Shown one piece after another: positions 25,530 through 35,041 of a stretch of 41,519 nucleotides of DNA. Source of the stretch: an uncultured Chthonomonas sp. (GTDB lineage Bacteria; Armatimonadota; Chthonomonadetes; Chthonomonadales; CAJBBX01); assembly GCA_903885605.1 (NCBI GenBank), contig CAISJD010000117.1, forward strand, positions 1-41,519, given 5' to 3'. A program made the translations under genes and the position numbers. Below the pieces are notes generated by a model that made no database searches, was not told the origin of the DNA, and worked only from the letters and a program-made list of their open reading frames with translations. Numbering within the stretch: position 1 is the stretch's first letter; each line of letters opens with the position of its first letter.

Positions 25530-27737
25530 CTACTGCCGGGGCAGCACCAGCACGCGGAGGCGCTTGGTCAGGTAGGTGCCCGCGTTGGCCGCGAAGGTCC
25601 AGTCCAGCTCCTTGGCCTGGCGAGTGCCGATGCCCAGGTCGGCGCCGGAGCCCGACTTCCAGTTGTTGATGGCGAAGAGCGTCTGCTTGGCGTCGTGGTT
25701 ATGCACCTGCATGCAGCCGTACCCGTCGGTGGGCTCCACGGGCTCGTCGCCGAAGTCCCAATCCGCCCCCGAGGCGTTCGGCACGCTGGCGTTGTTGGGC
25801 GGGCCGTAGTTGTGGGGCCAGAACTCGATGTTCCCGCCCTTGAGCCCGGCGCCGTTCACGATCGACTTCACGTTGGATAGCACGTTCATGTTGGTCACGT
25901 TCTGCTGGAACTTGGCGCCGGAGGCCGGCGTGGGGATGCCCACCTTGCCGAGCTCCTGGCTGAAGGCGTCCATGGAGACGTAGAGGTACTGCGTGGCGCC
26001 GTCCTGGCCGGTCAGCTCCAGGAAGTAGGCGACGCGGGCGATGGGGCCCTGGAGGGCCTTCCGGTTGTCGACGTCGTAGCGGATATCGGAGGCCATCTTG
26101 CCCAGGTCGAGGTCATAGAGGAGCTTGTACTGCTTGGCCTCGGGCACGTTGATGGCCAGGAGGTCGCGCTTGGGCACGTCGCCGGCGCGGAACGAGTTGG
26201 CGGGGAGGCCGGCGCCGTTGCTCAGGTTCGGCTCCGCCAGCATATGCCAGGCGAACCGCACGGCCACGGGGCTCTTCACCTCCGGCGAGGAGAGGAGCAC
26301 GGAGGAGCCGTCGATGACGGCCTCGGCCTTCACGAAGCCGCCCTCTTCCTTGTCGATGATCTCGAACCAGCTGATCGGCTTGCCGTCGCGGCTCTTGAGG
26401 CCCGCTGCGTTGTCAAAGGTGACGCGGAGCTTGGCGCCCTCGGCGGCCATGGTCTTGAAGGTGGGGCCCATGTGGACGACTTCGGACTTGCCGTAGGTCC
26501 TGGCCAGGGCCCAGAACGCGAGCCGCTTGCCCACGTCCTGCTTGTTCTTGGGATGGATGTCGGCCAGGTCGCCGATATCGTTGATGACGGCCATGCCGGT
26601 GTTGGGGATGGCCTGCGCGGCGGTCTGGGCCTCCCAGAACTCGGGCTCGGTGGCCGGGTTGTTGCCGTAGTTGTAGGGCGCGACCTGGACAAAGTAGAAG
26701 GGGAAGTCGCCCTGGCCCCAGACCTTGCGCCAGCCGCCGATGAGGGCCTTCATGCGCTCGGTGTAGAGCTTGCCCTCGCCCAGGTTGGACTCGCCCTGGT
26801 ACCAGATCGCTCCGCGGATGCCGAAGGGGCGGATCGGGTTGACCATGCCGTTGTAGAGCGCGGTGGCGTGTTGCACGTTGCTGGGCGGCATCAGCTCGGC
26901 GGGGAAGGTGGGCATGGCGGGGGCCGTTTGGCCGGCCGCCATGGCCTTGCGCGTTCCGGCGAGCCAGGCTTCGGTGTCGCTGATCACCTTGGCCAGCTGC
27001 TGCTTGTGCGCGGCGGTGCGCGGATCGGCGAGCAGCACGCGGTCGTAGTCGCCCTTCAGGGCGGGCACGGCGGCGAAGCCCTCGGGCGGGGTCCAGGTCT
27101 GGATCACGGTGCCGCCCCAGGTGGCGTCGATGAGGCCGACCGGCACCGAGAGTGTGCGCTGCAGCTCGCGGCCGAAGTAGTAGGCCACGCCGGAGAAGCC
27201 GCCCCAGCCGTCCTCAGCGATGGTCCTGGGCGTGCAGGCCTTCCATGCGCCCTCCATGTCGGCCATCGGCTGTGGCGTGAAGCGGTTGGGCACCAGGAGG
27301 AGGCGGATCTGCGGGTTCGCCGCCGCGGCGATCTCCTGCTGCGGGTTGGTACACATGCCGATGCCCTGCTCCATGTTGGACTGGCCGGAGCAGAGCCATA
27401 CCTCGCCGACCAGCACGTCCTCGAGCTTGATGACGCTGGATCCGCTGACGGTCATGGTGTGCGGGCCGCCGGCCTTCAGGGCGGGCAGCGTGGCCTTCCA
27501 CTCGCCCTTGGCGTTGGCCTGGGCCCTGGCGGTCTCGCCGGCGACCTGCACGGTGACGGTCTCGCCGGCGTTGGCCCATCCCCAAACGGGCAGGGGTATC
27601 TGGCGCTGCAGCACCATGTGCGACGCGAAGACCCTGGGCAGCCGCACTTCGGCGGCGCAGGGGTTGGCGGCGGTCAGGCCGAAGATCAGCGCGGCCAGCG
27701 CCCCGCCGCGGGCGGCGGCGTCTCTCATTCCAAGCAT
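25530..27737 (-). CDS. Sialate O-acetylesterase (SASA) with extra C-terminal domain
   Basis: This 735-aa enzyme has an N-terminal signal peptide (about 8-29). A beta-rich domain (about 30-105) precedes the SGNH/SASA hydrolase core. The core has GEVWLCSGQSNMEQG (nucleophile Ser120), PVGLIDATWGGTVIQTW and GAIWYQGESNLGEG. The family removes acetyl esters from sialic acid or other sugars. The usual protein ends near 500-520 residues. Here about 215 extra residues form a beta-rich domain (YLYVSMDAFSQELGK, NIEFWPHNYGPPN, YGCMQVHNHDAKQTLFAINN). I have the impression of seeing this domain in other planctomycete and verrucomicrobial hydrolases but cannot name it. AAGGA lies 9 nt before the ATG. It probably acts with the fucosidase on decorated glycans. 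Confidence 0.9.
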   Translation of the reverse strand: MLGMRDAAARGGALAALIFGLTAANPCAAEVRLPRVFASHMVLQRQIPLPVWGWANAGETVTVQVAGETARAQANAKGEWKATLPALKAGGPHTMTVSGSSVIKLEDVLVGEVWLCSGQSNMEQGIGMCTNPQQEIAAAANPQIRLLLVPNRFTPQPMADMEGAWKACTPRTIAEDGWGGFSGVAYYFGRELQRTLSVPVGLIDATWGGTVIQTWTPPEGFAAVPALKGDYDRVLLADPRTAAHKQQLAKVISDTEAWLAGTRKAMAAGQTAPAMPTFPAELMPPSNVQHATALYNGMVNPIRPFGIRGAIWYQGESNLGEGKLYTERMKALIGGWRKVWGQGDFPFYFVQVAPYNYGNNPATEPEFWEAQTAAQAIPNTGMAVINDIGDLADIHPKNKQDVGKRLAFWALARTYGKSEVVHMGPTFKTMAAEGAKLRVTFDNAAGLKSRDGKPISWFEIIDKEEGGFVKAEAVIDGSSVLLSSPEVKSPVAVRFAWHMLAEPNLSNGAGLPANSFRAGDVPKRDLLAINVPEAKQYKLLYDLDLGKMASDIRYDVDNRKALQGPIARVAYFLELTGQDGATQYLYVSMDAFSQELGKVGIPTPASGAKFQQNVTNMNVLSNVKSIVNGAGLKGGNIEFWPHNYGPPNNASVPNASGADWDFGDEPVEPTDGYGCMQVHNHDAKQTLFAINNWKSGSGADLGIGTRQAKELDWTFAANAGTYLTKRLRVLVLPRQ

Positions 27738-27952
27738 TGGGTGATCCTTTCACGCAGGGAGGCGAGGCGAGGCCCCACCATGCGCACATTCATCAAACCG
27801 AGGGTCATATCCTTCCTGAGCGCAACGCCGCGCCCTTGTGGGCAGGATAACCCGCGCGCGCTCGCGAAACTAGGCGACGAACTGCTCGGCGCCCGCGCCG
27901 GGCGACCTGATGCTGAACTACGAACCAGCCTAACACCGGTCGGGAGGCCCTG

Positions 27953-29890
27953 ATGCGAATACGAGCGATGCACCTGACACTGGCCGCTGCGGCGGCCGCC
28001 CTGGCGCTGCTGGCGGCGCCGCAGCTCCCGTTGGGGCGATCCCCGCAGGCGGCGCAGGCCGCCGGCGAGCCGGTCTACCATTCGGCGGATGATGTGGCCT
28101 GGTCGCCTGACGGCAAGCGGCTGGCAGTGTCAGACCGCACCGCCGGCGCCGTGGTGATCATGGACCCGGCCACCGGCGCCGTCGTTCGCCGCGTCGCGGT
28201 GACGACCCCGGCGGGCATCGCCTGGTCCGGCGCGTCCATCTGGGTGGCTGAAAACGCCGCCGGCCGCCTGGCGCAGATCGACGCCGCACGGGGCGCGGTG
28301 GTGCGCCGCACGGCCGTGGGCGCCGGCCCGGAGACCGTGGCCGTCTGCGCCGCGAAGGGCATCGTCCTCGCCGCCAACTGCCACTCCCGCGATGTCTCCG
28401 TGGTCTCCATGGCCACGGGCACGCAGACGGCGCGCATCGCCACCGGCGGGCGGCCCTTCGGCGTCGATGTCAGCCGCGACGGCTCCACCGCCGTGGCGGG
28501 CTACCTCACCGCCGCCGGCGACGCCCGTGACCCGCAGAACGCCGCCTCGGCCTGCATCATCGACCTTCGCAGCGGCAAGGTGGCCAAGACCATCCGCCTC
28601 GTGGCCGGTTCCACCAACCTGCGGCACATCCGCATCTCGAAGGACGGCAAGTGGGCCTACATCGCCCACACGCTGGGCCGCTTCAACCTGCCCACCACGC
28701 AGCTCGACCGGGGCTGGGTCAACACCAACGCCTTTACCATCCTGGACCTGCAGAAGCGCTCGCTCTACGTGGCTCTGCTGCTGGACCATCCCATGGAGGG
28801 CGCAGCCGACCCATGGGGCATCGGCCTCTCGCCCGACGGTTCGACGGCCTTCGTCTCGCTCTCCGGCGCACGGCAGATCGCTCGCCTCGAACTGGCGAAG
28901 CTCCACAAGTACACCGCCGGCGATATCCCCGCCGACAGCCCGCTGATCAAGGTCTCCGAGGAGTGGGCCGTCACCGCGCGCAACCTCTGGGCCGATATTA
29001 AGAAGGACCCGAAGCAGCGCGCCGAGCTGGCGAACGACCTCTCCGCCCTCTACGTGGCCGAGGCGCTTGAGCGCAAGGAGTACCCCGGCGACGGTCCGCA
29101 CGGCGTGGCCGTATCGCCCGACGGCAAGAGCGTAGCCGTGGCGACCTACTTCGCGGGCACGGTGGGACTGCTGGACCCGGCCACCGGCGCCTGCCGCAAG
29201 ACGCTCAGCCTGGGCAAGCAGCCCGTCGAGACCGCCGCGCGGCGCGGCGAGCGCTACTTCTCCGACGGAACCCTCTGCTTCCAGCACTGGCTCAGCTGCC
29301 TGACGTGCCACCCCGAGACCCGCGCCGACGGCCTCAACTGGGACCTCCTGAACGACGGCATCGGCAACCCGAAGAACACCCGGTCGTTAATCAACTCCTA
29401 CCGGATGCACCCGCTCATGTGGCACGGCGTCCGCGAGAGCATGGAGATGGCCTCCAAGGCCGGCTTCCGCGCGATCCTGTTCCGCGAGCCGGAGAAGGGC
29501 GAAGTCGAGTCGGTGCAGGCCTACCTCCGTTCGTTGCGCCCGCTGCCGTCGCCGTACCTCGTCGGCGGTAAGCTGTCCGCGGCGGCCCAGAAGGGCAAGG
29601 CGCTCTTCAACAGCCCCCGCACCCGCTGCGGCTCCTGCCATACGGGCCCGCTCCTTGCCGACCAGAAGCGGTACGACGTGGGCACCCGTGGGGAACTGGA
29701 CCAGGACGGCCTCTTCAGCAGCCCCAAGCTCTTCGAGCTCTGGCGCACGGCTCCCTTCATGCATGACGGCCGCGCCACGAACTTGCGGCAGGTGCTGACC
29801 GTCTTCAACAAGGGTGACAAGCACGGCCTGACGTCCAATCTCTCCAAGGCCGAGATCACCGCGCTGGAGGCCTACCTGCTTTCGCTGTAG
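27953..29890 (+). CDS. YVTN-type beta-propeller / dihaem cytochrome c peroxidase-like protein
   Basis: This 645-aa exported protein has a signal peptide (about 5-35). Residues of about 40-430 form a YVTN/NHL-like beta-propeller with repeats such as DDVAWSPDGKRLAVSD, GHPFGVDVSRDG-like blades and HGVAVSPDGKSVAVATY. The C-terminal third is cytochrome-c-like, with two haem-attachment sites: CLTCH (449-453) and CGSCH (559-563). FMHDGRATNLRQVL may give a distal Met, as in MauG and cytochrome c peroxidases. GGAGG lies 5 nt before the ATG. The next gene (29914) encodes another dihaem protein, so electron transfer between them in the periplasm is plausible. The substrate is unknown. Confidence 0.9.
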   Translation: MRIRAMHLTLAAAAAALALLAAPQLPLGRSPQAAQAAGEPVYHSADDVAWSPDGKRLAVSDRTAGAVVIMDPATGAVVRRVAVTTPAGIAWSGASIWVAENAAGRLAQIDAARGAVVRRTAVGAGPETVAVCAAKGIVLAANCHSRDVSVVSMATGTQTARIATGGRPFGVDVSRDGSTAVAGYLTAAGDARDPQNAASACIIDLRSGKVAKTIRLVAGSTNLRHIRISKDGKWAYIAHTLGRFNLPTTQLDRGWVNTNAFTILDLQKRSLYVALLLDHPMEGAADPWGIGLSPDGSTAFVSLSGARQIARLELAKLHKYTAGDIPADSPLIKVSEEWAVTARNLWADIKKDPKQRAELANDLSALYVAEALERKEYPGDGPHGVAVSPDGKSVAVATYFAGTVGLLDPATGACRKTLSLGKQPVETAARRGERYFSDGTLCFQHWLSCLTCHPETRADGLNWDLLNDGIGNPKNTRSLINSYRMHPLMWHGVRESMEMASKAGFRAILFREPEKGEVESVQAYLRSLRPLPSPYLVGGKLSAAAQKGKALFNSPRTRCGSCHTGPLLADQKRYDVGTRGELDQDGLFSSPKLFELWRTAPFMHDGRATNLRQVLTVFNKGDKHGLTSNLSKAEITALEAYLLSL

Positions 29891-29913
29891 GCGCGCCTAC
29901 GAAAGGAACCTCG

Positions 29914-32721
29914 ATGCCATTACCAGGTTCGGTCCGCTGGCTCGTTCTGGCCGCCACGGTGGCGTTGGGTGGCTTCGCGCTACGCGGGCCGTCCAGCGCC
30001 GTTGAGCAGGGCTTCGCCCAGCAGGTAGAGGATGACTGGCTCACCCAGGATCGCCTCCGCGGCGACCCGATGACCGTCGTCACGCCCGCCCTGGACGCCG
30101 CCGGCGCCGTGGACGGAGTGAAAGACGGCAAGTGGGGCTTCCATACGGGCCCTGAGGCAGACCCCTGGTGGCAGGTGGACCTGGGGGCGCCCACGGCCCT
30201 GGGCCGCGCCCTCCTCTACAACCGGTGCGAAACGCCGGACCGGACCACCGCCCTGCGCCTCCTGCTCTCCGATGACGGCCAGGCCTGGACCGAGGCCTAC
30301 CGCCACAACGGCGCCCTCTTCTACGGCTTCACCGACGGCAAGCCCCTGGCCGTGGACCTCACGGGCAAGACGGCGCGCTACCTTCGCCTCCAGCAGCCCG
30401 GCAGCTTCCTGAACCTCGACGAGGTGGAGGTCTACGCCGCCGCCGATCCGGCGCGGAACGTGGCCCTCGGCCGCCCATGCACCCAGTCCAGCCTCAGCCA
30501 GTGGTCGGTGGCGCATTCCGCGCCCCGAGCCGGCAACATGCCGATGGCCCTGGTCGTCCGCCGCGGGCGCGCCCTCTGCACCGACCTTGCGGGCATGGGC
30601 GTCAACGTGCGGCCCTACCTGGCCGAGATACGCGCCGCCGAGGCCGCCTTCAGGGCGCCGGGCGCCGACCGCAAGGCCGCCTACCTGCGCGCCCGATGGG
30701 CGGTCCGCCGGGCCGCGCTGGCCAATCCGCTGCTCGGCTTCGACCGGATCGTCTTCGTGAAGCGGAAGCTGGGCACCTTCAGCCACATGTCGGACCAGAA
30801 CTACGGCTGGTGGTCGCGGCCCGGCGGCGGCATCTGCCTGCTGGAGGGCTTCCGCACCGGCGCGCCGCGCGTGCGGACCCTCACCACCTCGCTGCCCGAG
30901 GGGAGCTGCCTGGACCCGGAGCTATCCGCCGACGGCAAGCGCGTCCTATTCGCCTGGTGCCGGTACCATCCGAACCTCTCCGCCACGGCTGACAAGACAG
31001 ACAAGGCACGGCTTCCCGAGGACGGCTTCTATCATCTATATGAGGTGAACATCGACGGCTCGGGCCTCCGCAAGCTGACCAGCGGCAAGCATGACGACTT
31101 CTCGGGCCGCTACCTGCCTGACGGCCGCGTGGCGTTCCTCTCCACGCGCCGGGGCAACACGCTGGCCGCGGGCTCGACGTGCGTCCCTGTGGGCGCCAAC
31201 AGCGAGAGCCCCGACGGCTACGTGCGGTGCGGCGGCGACAACTACCGTCCGGTGCCGGTCTACACGCTCCATGTGCTGGACAAGCAGCAGGCCACCGTTC
31301 GCGCCATTTCGCCCTTCGAGAGCTTCGAATGGACGCCCAGCGTGGCGCCCGACGGCCGCATCCTCTACGCCCGGTGGGACTACGTCGACCGAGACAACAT
31401 GCCCTACATGAAGCTCTGGTCGACTAACGCCGACGGAACCCAGGCGCAGGTGGTCTGGGGCAACTACACCACCCGGCCGCACTGCGCCTTCGAGGCGCGC
31501 GTCATCCCCGGCACCCGCAAGATCGTCTTCACGGCCTCGGCGCACCATGCCACCACCGGCGGCGCCATCGATATACTGGACCCGGGCCTGGGCGTCGACG
31601 GCCAGGAGCCGATCACGAACATCACGCCCGAGGTGGCCTACCCCGAGATCAGCGGCTGGCCCCGGCACTACTACTCCAGTCCCTGGCCCCTCTCCGACCG
31701 CTTCTTCCTGGTGGCCTGGAGCCGCGAGGGCCTGATGGGCCAGGGCGGAATGCCTCCCGAGGCGGGCATGGGCGTCTACCTGTACGACATCCACGGCAAC
31801 CTCGAGCTGCTCTACCGCGACCCGGGCATCTCCTCGCTGAGCCCGATCCCGGTGCGGCCCAGCCGGCCGGCGGCAGGGATCAGCGCCATGGTCGCCAAGC
31901 GGCCCACCGACGAAGGGGCCATGCTCATCAGCGACGTCTACCACGGCCTGACCGGCGTGCCGCGCGGGAGCATCAAGTCCGTGCGCGTGGTGGCCATGCC
32001 CACCAAGACGCAGCCGCACATGAACACGCCCACCATCGGCCAGACCTCCGACGACCCCGGCAAGTGCGTGCTGGGCACCGCGCCGGTGGAGGCCGACGGC
32101 TCGGCCCACTTCAGCCTGCCCGCCAACGTGCCGGTCTTCCTGCAGGCGCTGGACGATCAGGGCATGGCCGTGCAGACCATGCGGAGCCTCACCTACGTGC
32201 AGGCGGGCCGGACCGCCGCCTGCGGTGGATGCCACGAGCCGAGGACCCGCACCGCGCAGAACCTGCGTCCCCGCGCCGCGTCGCGCCCGCCGAGCCGCCT
32301 GACCCCCGGTCCCGAAGGCACCTGGCCCATGGACTACAGCCGCCTGGTGCAGCCTGTGATCGACGCCCGATGCGGCTCCTGCCACCAGCCCGGCGGCTCC
32401 GGCGCGAAGTTCGACCTGACGGCGGCGCGCTCCTACAGCTCGCTGGTGCAGTACGGCCGGCCGAGCCTGCGGGACGCCGTGACCTCGGCCTACCGCCGCG
32501 GCCGATCGCTGCCGGGCCAGGGAGCCGCCCAGACCAGCGCACTTCTGCAGTTCCTGGCCGGCGACGCGGCGCACCGGCGGCTGCTCGCAGACCCTGCCGA
32601 CCGCCGGCGCCTCATCGTCTGGATGGACACCTACGCTCAGCGCCAGGGGCACTTCAGCCCGGCGCAGGAGGAAGAGTTGAAAGCACTTAAGGCCCGATGG
32701 GCCGGGATCCCCCGGCCTTGA
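29914..32721 (+). CDS. HzsA-like multidomain dihaem protein with F5/8C domain
   Basis: This 935-aa exported protein has a hydrophobic N-terminal helix (about 8-25). An F5/8 type C-like domain covers about 55-180 (DPWWQVDLG, TARYLRLQQPGSFLNLDEVEVYA). Residues of about 270-680 form a propeller of WD40/TolB-like type (LDPELSADGKRVLFAWCR, FEWTPSVAPDGRILYARWDY). The C-terminus has two haem motifs: CGGCH (770-774) and CGSCH (820-824). This combination matches proteins annotated as hydrazine synthase alpha-subunit (HzsA)-related, which are common in planctomycetes outside anammox species. AAAGGAA precedes the ATG. No other anammox gene is present, so a hydrazine role is not implied. Its 3' end overlaps the Rid-like gene by 25 bp. 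Confidence 0.85.
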   Translation: MPLPGSVRWLVLAATVALGGFALRGPSSAVEQGFAQQVEDDWLTQDRLRGDPMTVVTPALDAAGAVDGVKDGKWGFHTGPEADPWWQVDLGAPTALGRALLYNRCETPDRTTALRLLLSDDGQAWTEAYRHNGALFYGFTDGKPLAVDLTGKTARYLRLQQPGSFLNLDEVEVYAAADPARNVALGRPCTQSSLSQWSVAHSAPRAGNMPMALVVRRGRALCTDLAGMGVNVRPYLAEIRAAEAAFRAPGADRKAAYLRARWAVRRAALANPLLGFDRIVFVKRKLGTFSHMSDQNYGWWSRPGGGICLLEGFRTGAPRVRTLTTSLPEGSCLDPELSADGKRVLFAWCRYHPNLSATADKTDKARLPEDGFYHLYEVNIDGSGLRKLTSGKHDDFSGRYLPDGRVAFLSTRRGNTLAAGSTCVPVGANSESPDGYVRCGGDNYRPVPVYTLHVLDKQQATVRAISPFESFEWTPSVAPDGRILYARWDYVDRDNMPYMKLWSTNADGTQAQVVWGNYTTRPHCAFEARVIPGTRKIVFTASAHHATTGGAIDILDPGLGVDGQEPITNITPEVAYPEISGWPRHYYSSPWPLSDRFFLVAWSREGLMGQGGMPPEAGMGVYLYDIHGNLELLYRDPGISSLSPIPVRPSRPAAGISAMVAKRPTDEGAMLISDVYHGLTGVPRGSIKSVRVVAMPTKTQPHMNTPTIGQTSDDPGKCVLGTAPVEADGSAHFSLPANVPVFLQALDDQGMAVQTMRSLTYVQAGRTAACGGCHEPRTRTAQNLRPRAASRPPSRLTPGPEGTWPMDYSRLVQPVIDARCGSCHQPGGSGAKFDLTAARSYSSLVQYGRPSLRDAVTSAYRRGRSLPGQGAAQTSALLQFLAGDAAHRRLLADPADRRRLIVWMDTYAQRQGHFSPAQEEELKALKARWAGIPRP

Positions 32722-33839
32722 CGGCGCGGATCACCCTGGACCGAGGCGAGTTCGCCGATACCGCGATCATACGGCACGAAGGCTGGACCGAGACGTACCT
32801 CACCCTCCGGGCGCTCCCCGGCGAGGACGGGCCTGCCCTGGCCCGGCGGCTGGCGGGCGCCTGCGCCACTGCCGGCGGCGCCGTGGCGGATGCCGCCCTC
32901 TTCGGCCGCAGGCAGGACGTGGATGCCGCCGCAGCGGCGCTGGACTGCGAGGTGGGCCCGCGTACCTGGCCCCTCATGGCGCTGGACGGCCACCCGCTGG
33001 ACGGCTCCGCCATGGCCGGCGCGCAGGCGCACCTCATCGACGGACTGGCCCTCACGCCCATCCTGCAAGGCGGCCGGCCCGTGGGCTCGCTCTACGCCGA
33101 CGACCGCGCGCGCTACGTCTCGCTGGCCGACGTGGGACCGGCGTCCGGCTCCGCTCCGGCCGGCGACCAGGTCACCTCCGCCCTGGCCGGCATCGAGGAG
33201 GCCCTCTCCGGCTCAGGCATGTCGTTTGGGAACGTCACCCGCACGTGGCTCTTCGTGGACCGCCTGCTCGAGTGCTACGACGACCTGAACCAGGCGCGCA
33301 ACCGGTTTTTCGCCGAGCGGCGCGTCTTCGACGGCCTCGTGCCGGCCAGCACCGGCATCGCAGGGGCCAACCCGCGAGGCGAGACCCTCGTCATGGCGGC
33401 CACCGCCGTGGATGCCCTGGACAGCCGCGTGACGCCCTTCCGCGTGGGCTCGCCGCTCCAGTGTTCCGCCCACGACTACGGCTCCAGCTTCAGCCGTGCC
33501 ATGGAGCTGACCGACGGCGTGGTGACCCGCCTGCAGGTCTCCGGCACGGCCAGCATCGCGCCCAGCGGGGTCACCGCCCACGTGGGCCGCAGCGTCGAGC
33601 AGGTGGACCTGACGATGCACGTGGTGGAGGCCATCCTCATCTCTCGCGGCATGAGCTTCGCCGACACGACCCGCGCGCTGATCTACGTGAAGCGTCCCGA
33701 GGACGCGCAGCTGCCGGAGCAGTGGCTCCGGGCCCAGGGCGTGGCCCCGCTGCCGGCGGTGACCATGGAGGCGGACGTCTGCCGCGACGACCTGCTGTTC
33801 GAGATCGAACTGGACGCCTGGGCCTCCGTGGACTGCTGA
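32697..33839 (+). CDS. Rid/YjgF-fold protein, chorismatase-like
   Basis: This 380-aa cytoplasmic protein ends in a domain like the Rid (YjgF/YER057c) fold: LQVSGTASIAPSGVTAHVGR, VVEAILISRGMSFADTTRAL, YVKRPEDAQLP. The SGTASI...HVG pattern also resembles chorismatases (FkbO/Hyg5), which share this fold. The middle (EEALSGSGMSFGNVTRTWLF) looks like another Rid-type half, so the protein may be an internal repeat. Rid proteins hydrolyse reactive enamine/imine intermediates; chorismatases hydrolyse chorismate. The start at 32697 lies inside the HzsA-like gene, with AAGG 4-5 nt upstream, so it is cotranscribed and probably coupled. Which activity it has cannot be decided here. Confidence 0.78.
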   Translation: MGRDPPALTARITLDRGEFADTAIIRHEGWTETYLTLRALPGEDGPALARRLAGACATAGGAVADAALFGRRQDVDAAAAALDCEVGPRTWPLMALDGHPLDGSAMAGAQAHLIDGLALTPILQGGRPVGSLYADDRARYVSLADVGPASGSAPAGDQVTSALAGIEEALSGSGMSFGNVTRTWLFVDRLLECYDDLNQARNRFFAERRVFDGLVPASTGIAGANPRGETLVMAATAVDALDSRVTPFRVGSPLQCSAHDYGSSFSRAMELTDGVVTRLQVSGTASIAPSGVTAHVGRSVEQVDLTMHVVEAILISRGMSFADTTRALIYVKRPEDAQLPEQWLRAQGVAPLPAVTMEADVCRDDLLFEIELDAWASVDC

Positions 33840-33841
33840 TG

Positions 33842-33858
33842 GGCCGCCACGAGCGGCC
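33842..33858. terminator. Short hairpin between Rid-like and glycosyltransferase genes
   Basis: GGCCGC at 33842-33847 and GCGGCC at 33853-33858 pair around a 5-nt loop directly after the Rid-like stop. No T-run follows. The next gene starts at 33937, and CATAAT at about 33870 could be its -10 box. Confidence 0.25.
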
Positions 33859-33936
33859 GCCGTTGCGGCATAATGGGCGAACGCCTCCGTCCGGGCGTCC
33901 GTAGACTGGGTAGGGGAGCACAGGCGACAGGCGGGC

Positions 33937-35040
33937 ATGCGAGTACTTCAGGTCATCTCAAGCACCAGAACGTCAGGGGCGGAGAAGCACATTGTGCTCC
34001 TCTCCGATGCCCTGCGCCTGCGCGGCCACGAAGTGCTGGCCGTCTGCCCCAAGGGAGGCTGGCTGCCCGCGCGGCTCCGCGAGGCGGGCGTGCCCACGAC
34101 CGAGGTTCCCATGCACGGCCTCACCGCGCCGCGGACCATCGGCGTGCTGCGGGGGTTGGCCCGTGAGATGTCCGCCGACCTGATCCACACGCACCTGACC
34201 CGCGCCACCTACATGGGCTTCTTCACGGGGGCCATGGAGCGCATCCCCGTGGTCTCCACCGTGCACGTCGCCACCCGCGACTTCGCCTACCGGTTCCTGC
34301 CCATGCGCAACCACTGGTACGTGGCCGTATCGGACTACCTGCGCCAGCGGCTGGTCGACCGAGGCGTGCCGCCGGACCATGTGGAGACGGTCTACAACGG
34401 CACCGACTTCGGCGGCGCATCCGCCGCGCCCCGCGTCGACGGCCTCTCCGTCCGAGCCGAGTTGGGCCTGCCTGCCGACGCCGCTCTGGTGGGCGAGTTC
34501 GGCCGCGTGGACGCCTTCAAGGGGCAGCACATCCTGGTGCAGGCGGCTCCGAGCATCGTCAGCCGTTGCCCGCAGGCCTACTTCATCTTCGTCGGCTATG
34601 CCGAGCCCTCCATCCAGCAGCGCCTCTGGGAGATGGCCTCCAGCGCCGGCGTGGCCGACCGGCTGCGGTTCACCGGCGTGCGCAACGACGTCCCACGCCT
34701 CATGCATGCCATGGACGTGATGACGCTGCCCTCCATCACCGAAGCCTGCAGCATGGCGATCATCGAGTCGATGGCCGTGGGCCGGCCCGTGGTGGCCACC
34801 CGCGCCGGCGGCAACGTGGAACTCATCGTGGAGGGCGAGACCGGGCGGCTTACCGAGCGCACGCCCGCGGCCCTGGCGCAGGCGATTTCGAGCCTGCTTG
34901 AGGACCCTGAAGAGCGGAGCCGCATGGGCGAGGCCGCCCGCTTGCGCGCCGACGAGCGGTTCACCGTGGGGGCCATGGCGACGGCCATGGAGCGGCTCTA
35001 CTCCCGCGTGACGGGCATCCCGGCGCCGGCGCCCGCCTGA
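33937..35040 (+). CDS. GT4-type glycosyltransferase
   Basis: This 367-aa enzyme has the GT-B fold of family GT4. The N-terminal acceptor domain starts MRVLQVISSTRTSGAEKHI. The donor domain has GEFGRVDAFKGQHILVQA, and the conserved E-x7-E motif is in ITEACSMAIIESMAVGRPVV, followed by the nucleotide-sugar-binding RAGGNVELI. Such enzymes transfer a sugar from an NDP-donor to lipid or polysaccharide acceptors at the inner face of the membrane. Spacing to the deacetylase is one base, so the two belong together in cell-surface glycan synthesis. Donor and acceptor are not predictable. Confidence 0.92.
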   Translation: MRVLQVISSTRTSGAEKHIVLLSDALRLRGHEVLAVCPKGGWLPARLREAGVPTTEVPMHGLTAPRTIGVLRGLAREMSADLIHTHLTRATYMGFFTGAMERIPVVSTVHVATRDFAYRFLPMRNHWYVAVSDYLRQRLVDRGVPPDHVETVYNGTDFGGASAAPRVDGLSVRAELGLPADAALVGEFGRVDAFKGQHILVQAAPSIVSRCPQAYFIFVGYAEPSIQQRLWEMASSAGVADRLRFTGVRNDVPRLMHAMDVMTLPSITEACSMAIIESMAVGRPVVATRAGGNVELIVEGETGRLTERTPAALAQAISSLLEDPEERSRMGEAARLRADERFTVGAMATAMERLYSRVTGIPAPAPA

Positions 35041-35041
35041 G

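Noticed and set aside
31036-32652. 538-codon minus-strand open frame
   Set aside because: Antisense to the HzsA-like gene with its haem motifs; no ribosome site or domain.
29914-32721. Hydrazine synthase, hence an anammox organism
   Set aside because: HzsA-like proteins occur widely without anammox; no hzsB/C, hydrazine dehydrogenase or nitrite reductase gene is present.
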